From the NCBI RefSeq assembly GCF_030623445.1, contig NZ_CP130613.1, positions 1,178,001 to 1,242,000 of the forward strand: DNA of 64,000 bases, written 5' to 3'. A program made the translations under genes and the position numbers. Below, piece by piece: positions 1 through 8,965 of the stretch. Numbering within the stretch: the stretch's first letter is position 1; every line of letters begins with the position of its first letter. The notes under the pieces were generated by a model. That model was not told the DNA's origin and did not search any database. It was given only the letters and a program-made list of their open reading frames with translations. Source of the DNA: Pseudogemmatithrix spongiicola (GTDB lineage Bacteria; Gemmatimonadota; Gemmatimonadetes; Gemmatimonadales; Gemmatimonadaceae).

Positions 1-1944
1 TTGGCGATCAGCACGCCGCTGCGTCTGCGCGTGCCGACGGCCAACGAAGCGCGCGCGGCGGCCGATGCCGCGGCGGACGCTGCAGTGGCCGCCGCGGATG
101 CCGCCGCGAAGGCGCAGGCCGAGCTCGCCGAGCGCACGGCGCTCGCGGCGCGCCAACGCGGGGACCGTGGCGCCGAGAGCTCGGTGAACGACCCGCGCGC
201 GGCGCAGCAGCAGCCGGGGCAAGCCCAGGGGCAGGCGCCCAACCCGGCGAGCGATCCGAACGCGCCGCGCGAAGCGCTCGGCTACGAGGGCGCGGAGCGG
301 GCGCGCGAGATCGCGCAGGAACAGCAGGCCCTGCGCGAGCAGGTGCAGCGCCTCGAAGATGCCGCGCGCAATCTCGAGGACCGCCTGCGCCAGGCCGGCG
401 CCTTGGATACGAACCTCCAGCGGCAGCTCGCCGAGGCGCAGCGCATGATGCGCGAGGCGATGACGCCCGAGATGCAGGCGGCGATGCAGCAACTCGAGAG
501 CGCGACGCAGCAGCTCGACGGCGCACGGACGCGGCAGTCGCTGCAGCAGCTGGCGCAGCAACAGCAGCGCATGCGCGAGCAGTTGGAGCGCAGCGCCGAG
601 ATGCTGCGGCGTGCGGCGCTCGAGGGGCAGATGCAGACGCTGGCCGACCGCGGCAACGAGCTCGCGCAACAGCAGCGGGCCATGGCCGACAGCGCCGCTG
701 CGCGGCCGCCCTCGCGCGACCAGGCGCAGCAGATGCAGCAGCAATCGCAGGACCTCGCGCGGCAGGCGCAGCAGCTCGCCGAGCGCTTGCAGCAGGCGCA
801 GGCCGAGGCGGGTGCGGAGCGCATGCAGCGGGCGGCGGATCAGGCGCAGCAGGCGGCGAACGCCATGCAGGACGCGGCGCAGCAGCAACAGGGACAGCAA
901 GGGCAGCAGGGTCAGCGCGCCGCGCAGGAGGCGGCGGAACGCGCCGCCGATGCCATGCAAGGCGCCGCGCGGGATCTCTCGCAGGCCCGCGAGCAGCAGG
1001 TCGGCGAGTGGAAGGCCGAGCTCACGAACGCGCTGGACCGCTCCGTGCAGGAGATGATGCAGCTGGCGCGCGAGCAGGATCAGTTGGCCCAGCAGGCGCG
1101 CGAGAACAACGCCGCGCCGGGGCTGCGCGGCCAGCAGTCGGCGCTGCAGCAAGGTGTGCAGACGGCGCAGGAGCGCCTGGCGGAAGAGTCGAAGAAGTCG
1201 GCGCTGGTCTCGCAGCGGTCGCAGGAGCTCATGCAGCGCGCGGAGCAGCGGGCGGCCGCGGCGGCGCGCGAAGCGGCGGCGGGGCGCGGCGGCCAGACGG
1301 AGCAGGCGATGCGCGAGGCGGCCGACGCGCTGCGGCAGGCGGCGGCACAGCTCACGCGTGACCGCGAGCGCGCAGGCAGCAGCGCGTCGGCGACGGGCGT
1401 GGCCGAGATGCTGCGGCAGATGCAGGAGCTCGCGCGGCAGCAGGGCGGCTTGAACGCGCAGATGCAGAGCATCATGCCGTCGATGCAGCAGCAGTCCGGG
1501 CAGCAGGGGCAGGCGGAGGCGGCACGGGCGCAGGCGCGGCAGATGGCGCGGGCGCAGCGCGAGGTGGCGCGGCAGCTCGACGAGATCAGCGACGCCGACC
1601 CGACCGGCAAGGCGCAGGAGCTCGCGCGCGAGGCGCGAGTGCTCGCCGCCGCGCTGGACCAAGGCGCCTTCGATCCCTCGACCAGGACGCGGCAGGAGCA
1701 GTTGCTGCGGCGCATGCTCGACGCGGGACGCTCGCTGGAGAATGACCAGCGGGATGAATCGTCGCGGCGCGAGGCGCGTGCGGCGCGGACCACGGAACGC
1801 GTGCGCGCCGAGGGCCCGAGCAGCGGTGCGGCGGCGGAGCGCTACCGCGTGCCGTCGTGGGATGAACTGCGCGGGCTGAGTCCGGAGGACCGGCGCATCG
1901 TCATCGAGTACTTCCGGCGCCTGAATGCGGAGCCGCGGCCGTGA
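1..1944 (+). CDS. DUF4175-like coiled-coil protein, 5'-truncated by the window edge
   Basis: The open frame runs from the first base, so the true start is probably outside the window and the TTG at position 1 should not be trusted. The 647 visible residues are almost entirely Gln, Ala, Arg and Glu in long heptad-like stretches (for example EQQALREQVQRLEDAARNLE), meaning very long coiled coils. The C-terminus ends in a short globular motif, VPSWDELRGLSPEDRRIVIEYFRRLN. This matches the C-terminal half of DUF4175-type proteins, which carry N-terminal membrane helices not visible here. Function is unknown; a membrane-anchored periplasmic role is family knowledge. The stop overlaps the start of the TPR gene, so the two are co-translated. 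The repetitive composition makes homology calls weak. Confidence 0.6.
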   Translation: MAISTPLRLRVPTANEARAAADAAADAAVAAADAAAKAQAELAERTALAARQRGDRGAESSVNDPRAAQQQPGQAQGQAPNPASDPNAPREALGYEGAERAREIAQEQQALREQVQRLEDAARNLEDRLRQAGALDTNLQRQLAEAQRMMREAMTPEMQAAMQQLESATQQLDGARTRQSLQQLAQQQQRMREQLERSAEMLRRAALEGQMQTLADRGNELAQQQRAMADSAAARPPSRDQAQQMQQQSQDLARQAQQLAERLQQAQAEAGAERMQRAADQAQQAANAMQDAAQQQQGQQGQQGQRAAQEAAERAADAMQGAARDLSQAREQQVGEWKAELTNALDRSVQEMMQLAREQDQLAQQARENNAAPGLRGQQSALQQGVQTAQERLAEESKKSALVSQRSQELMQRAEQRAAAAAREAAAGRGGQTEQAMREAADALRQAAAQLTRDRERAGSSASATGVAEMLRQMQELARQQGGLNAQMQSIMPSMQQQSGQQGQAEAARAQARQMARAQREVARQLDEISDADPTGKAQELAREARVLAAALDQGAFDPSTRTRQEQLLRRMLDAGRSLENDQRDESSRREARAARTTERVRAEGPSSGAAAERYRVPSWDELRGLSPEDRRIVIEYFRRLNAEPRP

Positions 1945-3683
1945 TGCGACGCGTGCTGGATCTCGTGCAGCCGTGCGTGACGATCGGTGCTGTGCTCGCG
2001 ATGGCGGCGCTGCCGGTCGCGGCGCAGTCGCGCCCGCTGGGGAACCCGACCGCACCGTTGATCGCACGCGCGATCGACCACGAGAATGGCGGCCGCTACG
2101 ACCAGGCGCGCGACGCGTGGCTCGAGGTGCTGCGTGCCGGCGCGGCGATTCCCGCGGTGCTCGGCCTCGAGCGCGTGTACACGATGACCAGCGATGAGGA
2201 CTTGCTCCTGCCGCTGCTCGATTCGTTGGTGCCGCTCACGCCCGCGGACGCGCAGCTGCGCGGCGCGCAGTTGCGCGTGCTGGTGGTGACTGGCCGCGAC
2301 TCCGCGGCGGCCGTGGCGTTCCAGCAGTGGCGCGACCTGCGTCCCCGCGAGGTGACGCCATACCGCGACTACGCGCGCATCCTGCTCTACAACAGCCGCC
2401 CGCAGTCGGCGGACTCGGTGCTGGCCGAAGCGGCCAGCGTGCTCAGCGGTACGCGGGAGCTCTTGCTCGAAGTCGCCCAGCTGCGCGCCGCACTCGGGCG
2501 ATGGGATGAAGCCGCCGTGGCGTGGCGCGAGACCATGCGCGATCAGGCGTACTATGAAGCGGGCGCGGTATTCTCGCTCTCGCAGGCGCCGCTGGACGCG
2601 CGGGACGCGGTGCGCGCCGGCCTGCGCGCCGAGTCGCCGCCGATGGGCGCGTACCAGACGCTGAGCCAACTCGAGCTCGGCTGGGGCGCGCCGCTCGCCG
2701 GCTGGCAGGTGATCAAGGACCTGCCGGTGTCCGATACGGTCGTGTACGTGTGGAATCAGTTTGCCGAAGAGGCGGAGCGCGTGCAGGCGTGGTCGGCGGC
2801 GCGCGATGCGCTGGTGGCGGTGCACGCGGCGCGGCGCAGTCGCGGGCTGCAGGACCGCGCGGTAGCCGAACGCGGCGCGACGGCAGCGCTCAAGGCGAAT
2901 GATGCCGAGACGGCGATTCGCCTGGCCCGCGCCGCCCGTGTGCCGACGGAGGCGCCACGCGCCGAGCTGATCGGCATCGAACTCGAAGCCTTGGCGCGTC
3001 TCGGGCGTGCGGCGGAGGCCGAGCGGGTGCTCGCCGATGCCGCCCCGCAACTCGGCGGCCAGGCGCGCGGGTTCGCGCGGAGCATCGCGTGGGCGTGGAT
3101 TCGCGCCGGTGACGTCGCGCGGGCGCGTGCGGTGCTCGCCGACGGCCCGCTGGATGCCGACGACGCGGTGAGTGGCTGGCTCGCGCTGTACGACGGCGAC
3201 TTGGTGACCGCACGACGCGCGCTGCGCTACGGCGATGTCGCGGCCACCGATGCCGTGGCAGCACTGTCGTTGCTCTCGCGCACGCGCGCGGAGCGCTCGC
3301 CGACGGTGGGGGCGGCCTTCTTGGCGTTGGCCCGGCAGGACTCGACGGCGGCCGTGGCGGCGATGCTGCGTGCGGCGGAGGAGCTGAGTGACGCGGCGCC
3401 GTTGCTGGTGACGATGGCGGCGCGCGTGGAGATGGCGCGCGGCGCCGACGCGCGGGCGATCCCGCTGTGGACCCGCGTGGTGACGGCGTACGCGCAGTCG
3501 CCGGAAGCGGCAGAGGCGCGTCTGGAGTGGGGGCGGGCGCTCAAGCGCCGCGGCGACGTGCGGGCGGCGCGCGAACAATTCGAGACGATGATCATCGATT
3601 ATCCGGGGTCCGCGCTGGTACCGCAGGCGCGGCGTGAGTTAGACGCGTTGCCGCCGACGCGGGCGGAGGAGTCGGCGTGCTGA
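1944..3683 (+). CDS. Exported tetratricopeptide-repeat protein
   Basis: About 579 residues. An N-terminal signal peptide (hydrophobic stretch about residues 12-28 ending in VAAQS) directs export. The rest is Ala/Arg-rich helical hairpins typical of TPR solenoids; the clearest are near residues 40-75 (NGGRYDQARDAWLEVLRAG) and 520-560 (GRALKRRGDVRAAREQFE). The latter resembles the C-terminal TPRs of outer-membrane assembly or YbgF-like proteins. No catalytic motif is seen. The ATG at 1944 shares its A with the upstream stop; a GTG at 1941 is an alternative start. It sits between the coiled-coil protein and the next exported protein with overlapping junctions, so it probably acts with them as an envelope scaffold. 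Confidence 0.7.
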   Translation: MRRVLDLVQPCVTIGAVLAMAALPVAAQSRPLGNPTAPLIARAIDHENGGRYDQARDAWLEVLRAGAAIPAVLGLERVYTMTSDEDLLLPLLDSLVPLTPADAQLRGAQLRVLVVTGRDSAAAVAFQQWRDLRPREVTPYRDYARILLYNSRPQSADSVLAEAASVLSGTRELLLEVAQLRAALGRWDEAAVAWRETMRDQAYYEAGAVFSLSQAPLDARDAVRAGLRAESPPMGAYQTLSQLELGWGAPLAGWQVIKDLPVSDTVVYVWNQFAEEAERVQAWSAARDALVAVHAARRSRGLQDRAVAERGATAALKANDAETAIRLARAARVPTEAPRAELIGIELEALARLGRAAEAERVLADAAPQLGGQARGFARSIAWAWIRAGDVARARAVLADGPLDADDAVSGWLALYDGDLVTARRALRYGDVAATDAVAALSLLSRTRAERSPTVGAAFLALARQDSTAAVAAMLRAAEELSDAAPLLVTMAARVEMARGADARAIPLWTRVVTAYAQSPEAAEARLEWGRALKRRGDVRAAREQFETMIIDYPGSALVPQARRELDALPPTRAEESAC

Positions 3684-4930
3684 ATCGACTGCTCGGGTTG
3701 GCCCTTTGCCTCGCGCTGCCGTTGCGCGCACAGCATCTGCTCGTGCCGATGGACGACGCGCAGTCGAACCACCTGAAGGCCTATGGGCTCACCTTCGGCG
3801 CGCTCACCGACGGCGTGCGCAGCGAGTGGCTGCTCAACTTCCGCGGCGGGAGCTTCCTGCTGCCGGACCTCCCGGGCCTGCGGCGCGCGGCGTTGCTCGC
3901 TGGCGTGGCCACGGAGCCCATCGACGATGCGCGCCTCGTGGACATCCGCCGGCAGATCGCCGATGGCAACATGGACGCCGTGCCGCTCGACAAGGCACCG
4001 CGCATCGCCGTGTACACGCCGCCGCAGTCCATGCCCTGGGACGACGCCGTCACGCTGGCGCTCACCTACGCAGGCATCCCGTACACCAACATCTTCGACG
4101 ACGACGTGCTGAGCACGGACCTGTCGCAGTTCGACTGGATCCACCTGCATCACGAGGACTTCACGGGGCAGCAGCACAAGCTCTACCTCGGCTTCCGCGA
4201 TGCGCCGTGGTTCCAGCAGGCCCGGGACCGCGACCTGCAGATGGCGCGTAAGCACAACCTGCCGGACGTGCCGACGCTCAAGAAGACCGTCGCCGACCGC
4301 CTGCGCGGCTTCGTGGACCGCGGCGGCTTCCTCTTCGCCATGTGCGGCGCGACGGAGACCATCGAGCTGGCGATCGCCGCGCTGAACGTGGACATCGCGG
4401 GGGGCAGCACCGACGGCACGCCGATGGACGCCGACGCCGACAGCAAGATGGCCTGGGACCGCACCTTCGCGACGGAGAACGCGCGGCTGGAGTTCGGCGC
4501 GGGCGTGAATGCGATGAGTGACATCGACGGGCACCAGGTGAACGTGCCGTCGCGGCGGCAGCCGCTGGGGACGTTCACGCTCTTCGGCTTCTCGGCCAAG
4601 TTCGATCCCGTGGCGACGATGCTGGTGCAGAACCACCGCAACGTGCTGCGCGACTACTACGGCGTTACGACCTCGTTCACGCGGCGCACGCTCAAGTCCA
4701 GCGTTACGGTGCTCGCGCACGAGGAGGGCGCACCATGGGTGAAGTACATCCACGGCGGCTACGGGCGCGGCTCGTTCACGTATCTGGGCGGGCATGATCC
4801 CGAGGATCCGCAGCACGCGATCGGGGCGCCGCCCACGGACCTCGCGCTGCATCCCAATTCGCCGGGCTATCGGCTGATCCTCAACAACGTGTTGTTCCCG
4901 GCTGCGCGGAAGCGGCCACTCAAGACGTGA
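3677..4930 (+). CDS. Exported protein of the family often labelled 'asparagine synthetase B'
   Basis: 417 residues with a signal peptide (residues 1-18, ending LRAQH). The mature protein starts with the family hallmark LLVPMDDAQSNHLKAYGL and contains a Rossmann-like or ThuA-like core: APRIAVYTPP (about 112-121), DWIHLHHEDFTG (about 153-164) and FLFAMCGATETIE (about 218-230). It lacks the N-terminal Cys nucleophile and the PP-loop ATP pyrophosphatase of true AsnB, so the common database label is probably wrong. The HHED segment and CGATE loop suggest a glutamine-amidotransferase-like or metal-binding fold; the substrate is unknown. The GTG start overlaps the upstream stop by 7 nt and the stop overlaps the downstream GTG start, consistent with an operon. 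Confidence 0.65.
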   Translation: MLNRLLGLALCLALPLRAQHLLVPMDDAQSNHLKAYGLTFGALTDGVRSEWLLNFRGGSFLLPDLPGLRRAALLAGVATEPIDDARLVDIRRQIADGNMDAVPLDKAPRIAVYTPPQSMPWDDAVTLALTYAGIPYTNIFDDDVLSTDLSQFDWIHLHHEDFTGQQHKLYLGFRDAPWFQQARDRDLQMARKHNLPDVPTLKKTVADRLRGFVDRGGFLFAMCGATETIELAIAALNVDIAGGSTDGTPMDADADSKMAWDRTFATENARLEFGAGVNAMSDIDGHQVNVPSRRQPLGTFTLFGFSAKFDPVATMLVQNHRNVLRDYYGVTTSFTRRTLKSSVTVLAHEEGAPWVKYIHGGYGRGSFTYLGGHDPEDPQHAIGAPPTDLALHPNSPGYRLILNNVLFPAARKRPLKT

Positions 4931-7425
4931 GCGGCGAGCCCGGGCGTCTCGCGCCCGGTGCTGCCGCGGCGATTCGTTCTGCCATCCGGCTCGCGGGCGG
5001 GCGCGAAGTCTGCTTCGTCTGCACGATCAACGACGCGGGCGTCGTGCAGACGGCGCGCGTGGCGGCCCGCGGTGACGTCTCCAGCGTGCTCGCGCTGCCG
5101 GGCTTCGCGAATCGCGGCGAGCTGCTGGTGCACAACCACCCCAGCGGCCTGCTGGAGCCCAGCGACGCGGATCTCGTGGTCGCGGCCAAGATGCACGACG
5201 ACGGCATCGGCTTCGCGATCGTCGACAATGACGCCGCGCGGCTCTACGTGGTGGTCGAGGTGCCGCGCCCCAAGGAGCCCGCGCATCTCGAACCCGGCGA
5301 CGTGGCGGGCGCGCTCGGGCCCGAGGGACCGATCGCCGCTAAGCTCGGGCGCTACGAAGACCGCCCCAGCCAGCGCGAGATGGCGCGGTTGATCGCACAG
5401 CTCTTCCAGCGCGGCGGCGTGGGGCTCATCGAGGCGGGCACGGGCGTCGGCAAGTCGCTGGGGTATCTCGTGCCGGCGCTGCGCTGGGCCGCTGCGAGCG
5501 GCGAGCGCACGGTCGTGAGCACCAACACCATCACGCTGCAGGAGCAGCTCTTCGGCAAGGACCTGCCGTTCCTGAAGGGCGCGCTGAAGGATCAGCAGGT
5601 GCGCTTCGCGCTGCTCAAGGGTTGGAAGAACTACCTCTGCCTGCTGCGGCTAGAGCAGGCGCGCGGGCAGGCGCAGGTGCTGTTCGAGGACGACGCCTCC
5701 GCCGAGCTCGGCATGCTCGAGGACTGGGCACAGAAGACACAGGACGGCTCGCTGGCCGACCTTCCCGTGGAACCGCGCCACGAGGTGTGGGACGAAGTCG
5801 CGGCTGAGGGCGATCTGTGCACGCGGCTCAAGTGCCCGCATTTCGAACAATGCTTCGTGTTCAAGGCACGTCGCGCCGCCGCGCAGGCGGACGTGGTGGT
5901 GGTGAACCATCACCTGCTGATGGCGGACATCGCCGTGCGCCGCGCGAGCGGACGCTGGGACGAAGCCGCGGTGCTGCCGGCCTACAAGCGCCTGGTGATC
6001 GACGAGGGCCATCACCTCGAGGACGCGGCGGCCGCGCACTTGGGGCAGCAGGTGTCGCGACGCGGCTTGGAGCGCCTGTTCTCGCGGCTCGAGCGCCGCG
6101 GCAAGGGATTGCTGCCGGCGCTCGAGAAGAAGCTCGCGTCGGGCAAGGACCTGTACTCGATTGCGAGCCTGGACCTGTTGCGGGCGCGGCTCGTGCCGTC
6201 GCTGCAAACGGCGCGCGAGAAGAGCGCACTGCTCTGCGACCTGCTCACCGAGTGGTTGAAGGGCCGCAACGAGAGCATGGTGCGGCTTACCGACCAGTTC
6301 GAAGAGGAGTCGGTCTGGCAGGCGGGGCTCACCGTCGCGCTCGATGACCTGCTGGCCGAAGTCGAGTTGCTCGGCGATGGCCTGCGCATGGTGCGCGAGC
6401 GCTTGGAGTCGGACGAGGCGAAAGCCGAGGAACTCGCGCCGCTGCTGAACGAAGTGCGCGGCGTGACGCGGCGCCTACAGACGGCGGGCGATGCCTTGCG
6501 CGCGGCGCTGCGGCCTGGACGCGAGGGGCAGCCACGCGTGCGCTGGCTCGAACTGCGGGGCGGGGAACGCAACGTGGGTGCGACGGCGGTGCCGCTGGAC
6601 CTCGCGCCGATCCTGCGTGAGGACCTGTTCCGCCGCGTGGAGACGGCGATCGTGACGAGTGCGACGCTCGCCGTCGGGGACGGCTTCGACTTCATCACGC
6701 GGCGGCTCGGGCTTGATGACGAGGAACTCGAGCCGGTGACGGCGTCGTTGGCCTCGCCGTTCGACTACCCGCGGCAGTCGATGCTGCTCATTCCCAGCGA
6801 CTTCCCGCCGCCGAACACCGACGGCGCGAACCACTTCAAGCGCACGATGGGCGCCGCGCAGGATCTCATCACCGCGGCGAAGGGCGGGGTGTTCGTGCTC
6901 TTCACCAGCCACCGCGACGTGCGTGAGGCGGCAACCGTCCTGCGCGCCGCGGGTGTCGAAGGACGATACCCGCTGCTCGTGCACGGGGAGGCCCCGCGCG
7001 ATGAGTTGCTGCGGCGCTTCCGTGAGCACGGCGACGCGGTGTTGCTGGGGACGGCGAGCTTCTGGGAAGGCGTGGACGTGCCGGGCCGCGCGCTGCGCGG
7101 GATGATCATCGCGAAGATCCCGTTCCGCGTGCCGACCGAGCCGATGACCGCCGCGCAGTGCGAGGCGATCGAGGCGGCGGGCGGCGATGCTTTCGCCGAG
7201 TACATGATCCCGCACGCGGCCCTGCGGCTCAAGCAAGGCTTCGGGCGGCTCATCCGGACGGCATCCGACCGCGGGGCGGTGATCATCTGCGATCCGCGGG
7301 TCGTCACGAAAGGCTACGGTCGGCGTCTCACGGAAGGGCTGCCCCCGGCCACGCGGCTGCAGGGCCCCTGGGCGGTGCTGCGCGATGAGTTGAACGCCTT
7401 CTACGAGACACATTCCCCCACCTAG
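4927..7425 (+). CDS. DinG/XPD-type Fe-S DNA helicase with N-terminal RadC-like JAMM domain
   Basis: 832 residues. Residues about 10-115 form a RadC/JAB-type domain with the metal motif HNHPSG at 69-74 and Asp82 (H-x-H-x10-D), plus an upstream Glu27. A superfamily 2 helicase of the DinG/XPD type follows: Walker A EAGTGVGKS (169-177), four Cys in the expected Fe-S positions (NYLC, then LC, KC and QC within about 300-315), Walker B VIDEGHH, and C-terminal motifs including SATLAVGDG, GTASFWEGVDVPG and QGFGRLIRT. These predict a 5'-3' ATP-dependent helicase acting on ssDNA overhangs, forks or R-loops. Fusing a predicted metal-dependent JAMM domain to it is unusual. The GTG start lies in a GTGA overlap with the previous gene. 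Confidence 0.88.
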   Translation: MSGEPGRLAPGAAAAIRSAIRLAGGREVCFVCTINDAGVVQTARVAARGDVSSVLALPGFANRGELLVHNHPSGLLEPSDADLVVAAKMHDDGIGFAIVDNDAARLYVVVEVPRPKEPAHLEPGDVAGALGPEGPIAAKLGRYEDRPSQREMARLIAQLFQRGGVGLIEAGTGVGKSLGYLVPALRWAAASGERTVVSTNTITLQEQLFGKDLPFLKGALKDQQVRFALLKGWKNYLCLLRLEQARGQAQVLFEDDASAELGMLEDWAQKTQDGSLADLPVEPRHEVWDEVAAEGDLCTRLKCPHFEQCFVFKARRAAAQADVVVVNHHLLMADIAVRRASGRWDEAAVLPAYKRLVIDEGHHLEDAAAAHLGQQVSRRGLERLFSRLERRGKGLLPALEKKLASGKDLYSIASLDLLRARLVPSLQTAREKSALLCDLLTEWLKGRNESMVRLTDQFEEESVWQAGLTVALDDLLAEVELLGDGLRMVRERLESDEAKAEELAPLLNEVRGVTRRLQTAGDALRAALRPGREGQPRVRWLELRGGERNVGATAVPLDLAPILREDLFRRVETAIVTSATLAVGDGFDFITRRLGLDDEELEPVTASLASPFDYPRQSMLLIPSDFPPPNTDGANHFKRTMGAAQDLITAAKGGVFVLFTSHRDVREAATVLRAAGVEGRYPLLVHGEAPRDELLRRFREHGDAVLLGTASFWEGVDVPGRALRGMIIAKIPFRVPTEPMTAAQCEAIEAAGGDAFAEYMIPHAALRLKQGFGRLIRTASDRGAVIICDPRVVTKGYGRRLTEGLPPATRLQGPWAVLRDELNAFYETHSPT

Positions 7426-7439
7426 CGGGGTAGATTGCG

Positions 7440-8057
7440 ATGATGACCCGACCCTCCAAGATCGTCTGCGCCGGACGCAACTACCGCGAGCATGCCAAGG
7501 AACTCGGCAACGAGGTCCCGACGGCCCCGCTCATCTTCCTCAAGCCGGCGTCGAGCGTCATCGACGGCGGTGCGGCCATCGTGCTGCCCAAGGACGCCGG
7601 GCGCGTGGACTTCGAGGGCGAGATCGGCGTGGTGATCGGCACGCGGCTCTCGCGCGCGACGCGCGAGCAGGCCGCCGCCGCGGTGCGCGGCATCGTCGCG
7701 GTGAACGACGTCTCGGCGCGCGACTGGCAGAAGGGCGATGGCCAGTGGTGGCGGGCGAAGGGGTCCGACACGTTCTGCCCGATCGGACCGGAGCGGCAGG
7801 GAACGGTGAACCTGCACGACCTCACCGTCGTGACGCGCGTGAATGGCGAGGAGTGCCAGCGCGGGGGCGCCAGCGAAATGGTGTTCCCGATCGATGAGCT
7901 GTTGAGCTACATCTCGCAGCGCATGACGCTCGAGCCCGGCGACGTGGTGGCGACGGGCACGCCGGCTGGCGTGAAGGCGCTCAAGGCCGGCGATGTGGTC
8001 GAGGTGGAAGTGCTGGGGTGGAGCAAGGTGTCGAATCCGGTGGTGGACGAGGCGTGA
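7440..8057 (+). CDS. Fumarylacetoacetate hydrolase (FAH) family protein
   Basis: 205 residues, the short FAHD1/YcgM-type size. Family motifs are GRNYREHAKELG (12-23), LKPASSV, the acidic metal ligands in VDFEGEIGVVIG (Glu59 and Glu61), NDVSARDWQ, KGSDTFCPIGP and the C-terminal GDVVATGTPAGV. These enzymes hydrolyse or decarboxylate acylpyruvate-type or oxaloacetate-like substrates with Mg2+ or Mn2+ in the cytoplasm; the substrate cannot be told here. It lies 14 nt after the helicase stop and overlaps the next gene by GTGA. Two adjacent ATGs are possible (7440 or 7443). Confidence 0.9.
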   Translation: MMTRPSKIVCAGRNYREHAKELGNEVPTAPLIFLKPASSVIDGGAAIVLPKDAGRVDFEGEIGVVIGTRLSRATREQAAAAVRGIVAVNDVSARDWQKGDGQWWRAKGSDTFCPIGPERQGTVNLHDLTVVTRVNGEECQRGGASEMVFPIDELLSYISQRMTLEPGDVVATGTPAGVKALKAGDVVEVEVLGWSKVSNPVVDEA

Positions 8058-8965
8058 CGAAGCGCCGCGGCATCCAGCTGCTGCCGACGCGGCGCTCGGG
8101 CGATGCCCGGGTGTCGGCGACTGCGCTGGTGCTGCAGGTGGTCTTGCTCGCCATCGTCGTGCCGTCGTTCCTGGTGCCGGTGGCCTACGACTGGCTGCGT
8201 GACGACTCGGGCCGCGCGATCGTGCCGGAGCAGATTCGGTTCGAGGTGGTGCTGCCGACGGGCGGCGAGCCGAACCGCGAGGCGCCGCGCGACGGCGGCG
8301 ATGGCCGGGCGGTGGATGAGACGCAGCCGCCGGAGCCGGCCGTGATCCCGCCGCTGGTCGCACCGTCTGGGGTGCCGAGCGGCGTGCCGTCTGCTCCCGC
8401 GGATGCGGCGCCGCGCAGCGGGGGCGGCTATGGCGACATCATCGGCGACGGCGGTCCGATTCGCGGCCTCCGGCCGACCTACACCGACCAGCGGCTCTGG
8501 GTGACGCCTGGCTCCGTGGTCGCCGCGCCGATCGTGCCGCTGAATCGCGCCGACACGCTCCGCCTGATGCTGGAGCGGGGCATCGAGGCCTATGTCGATG
8601 CCATGGGCGATGACGATCAAGGGCGCCGTCCGGGTGATTGGACGTTCAACCTCGGCGGCAAGAAGTGGGGCGTGGACCAAGGCATGATCCGCCTCGGCAA
8701 CTTCTCGCTGCCCACGCCGGTGCTGGCGTTGCTGCCGCTCAACAACGTGCAGGCAAATCCCATCGCCGCCGAGCGCGCGCGGCGCCTCGACGCGATGCGC
8801 AGCGAGATCGTGCAGCAGGCGGCGCGGCAGATGCGCGACGATGAGTTCGACCTCGCGGTGAAGGCGCTGCGCGAGCGTCGTGAGAAGGAGCGGCAGGCGA
8901 TGCGCGCCGCGCAGGACGCGCAGCGGAACGCGCCGCCGCAGCCCGCAGACCCCGCGCGGCCCTAG
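8054..8965 (+). CDS. Single-pass membrane protein of unknown function
   Basis: About 303 residues from the GTG that overlaps the FAH stop. The N-terminus MTKRRGIQLLPTRRSG is basic, followed by one hydrophobic segment (LVLQVVLLAIVVPSFLVPVA), then a Pro/Gly/Ala-rich linker and a folded part with the conserved-looking stretch GDWTFNLGGKKWGVDQGMIRLGNFSLP. The C-terminal 70 residues are a charged helix rich in Arg, Glu and Gln. The topology suggests an anchored periplasmic protein. No family is recognised. It ends 4 nt inside the convergent LexA-like gene, so the two stops overlap. Confidence 0.6.
   Translation: MTKRRGIQLLPTRRSGDARVSATALVLQVVLLAIVVPSFLVPVAYDWLRDDSGRAIVPEQIRFEVVLPTGGEPNREAPRDGGDGRAVDETQPPEPAVIPPLVAPSGVPSGVPSAPADAAPRSGGGYGDIIGDGGPIRGLRPTYTDQRLWVTPGSVVAAPIVPLNRADTLRLMLERGIEAYVDAMGDDDQGRRPGDWTFNLGGKKWGVDQGMIRLGNFSLPTPVLALLPLNNVQANPIAAERARRLDAMRSEIVQQAARQMRDDEFDLAVKALRERREKERQAMRAAQDAQRNAPPQPADPARP

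Noticed and set aside
1842-3578. Long antisense open frames in the first 9 kb and elsewhere, for example 1842-3578 on the minus strand
   Set aside because: High GC makes long frames opposite real genes; these are Arg/His-rich and have no motifs, while the opposite strand has clear families.
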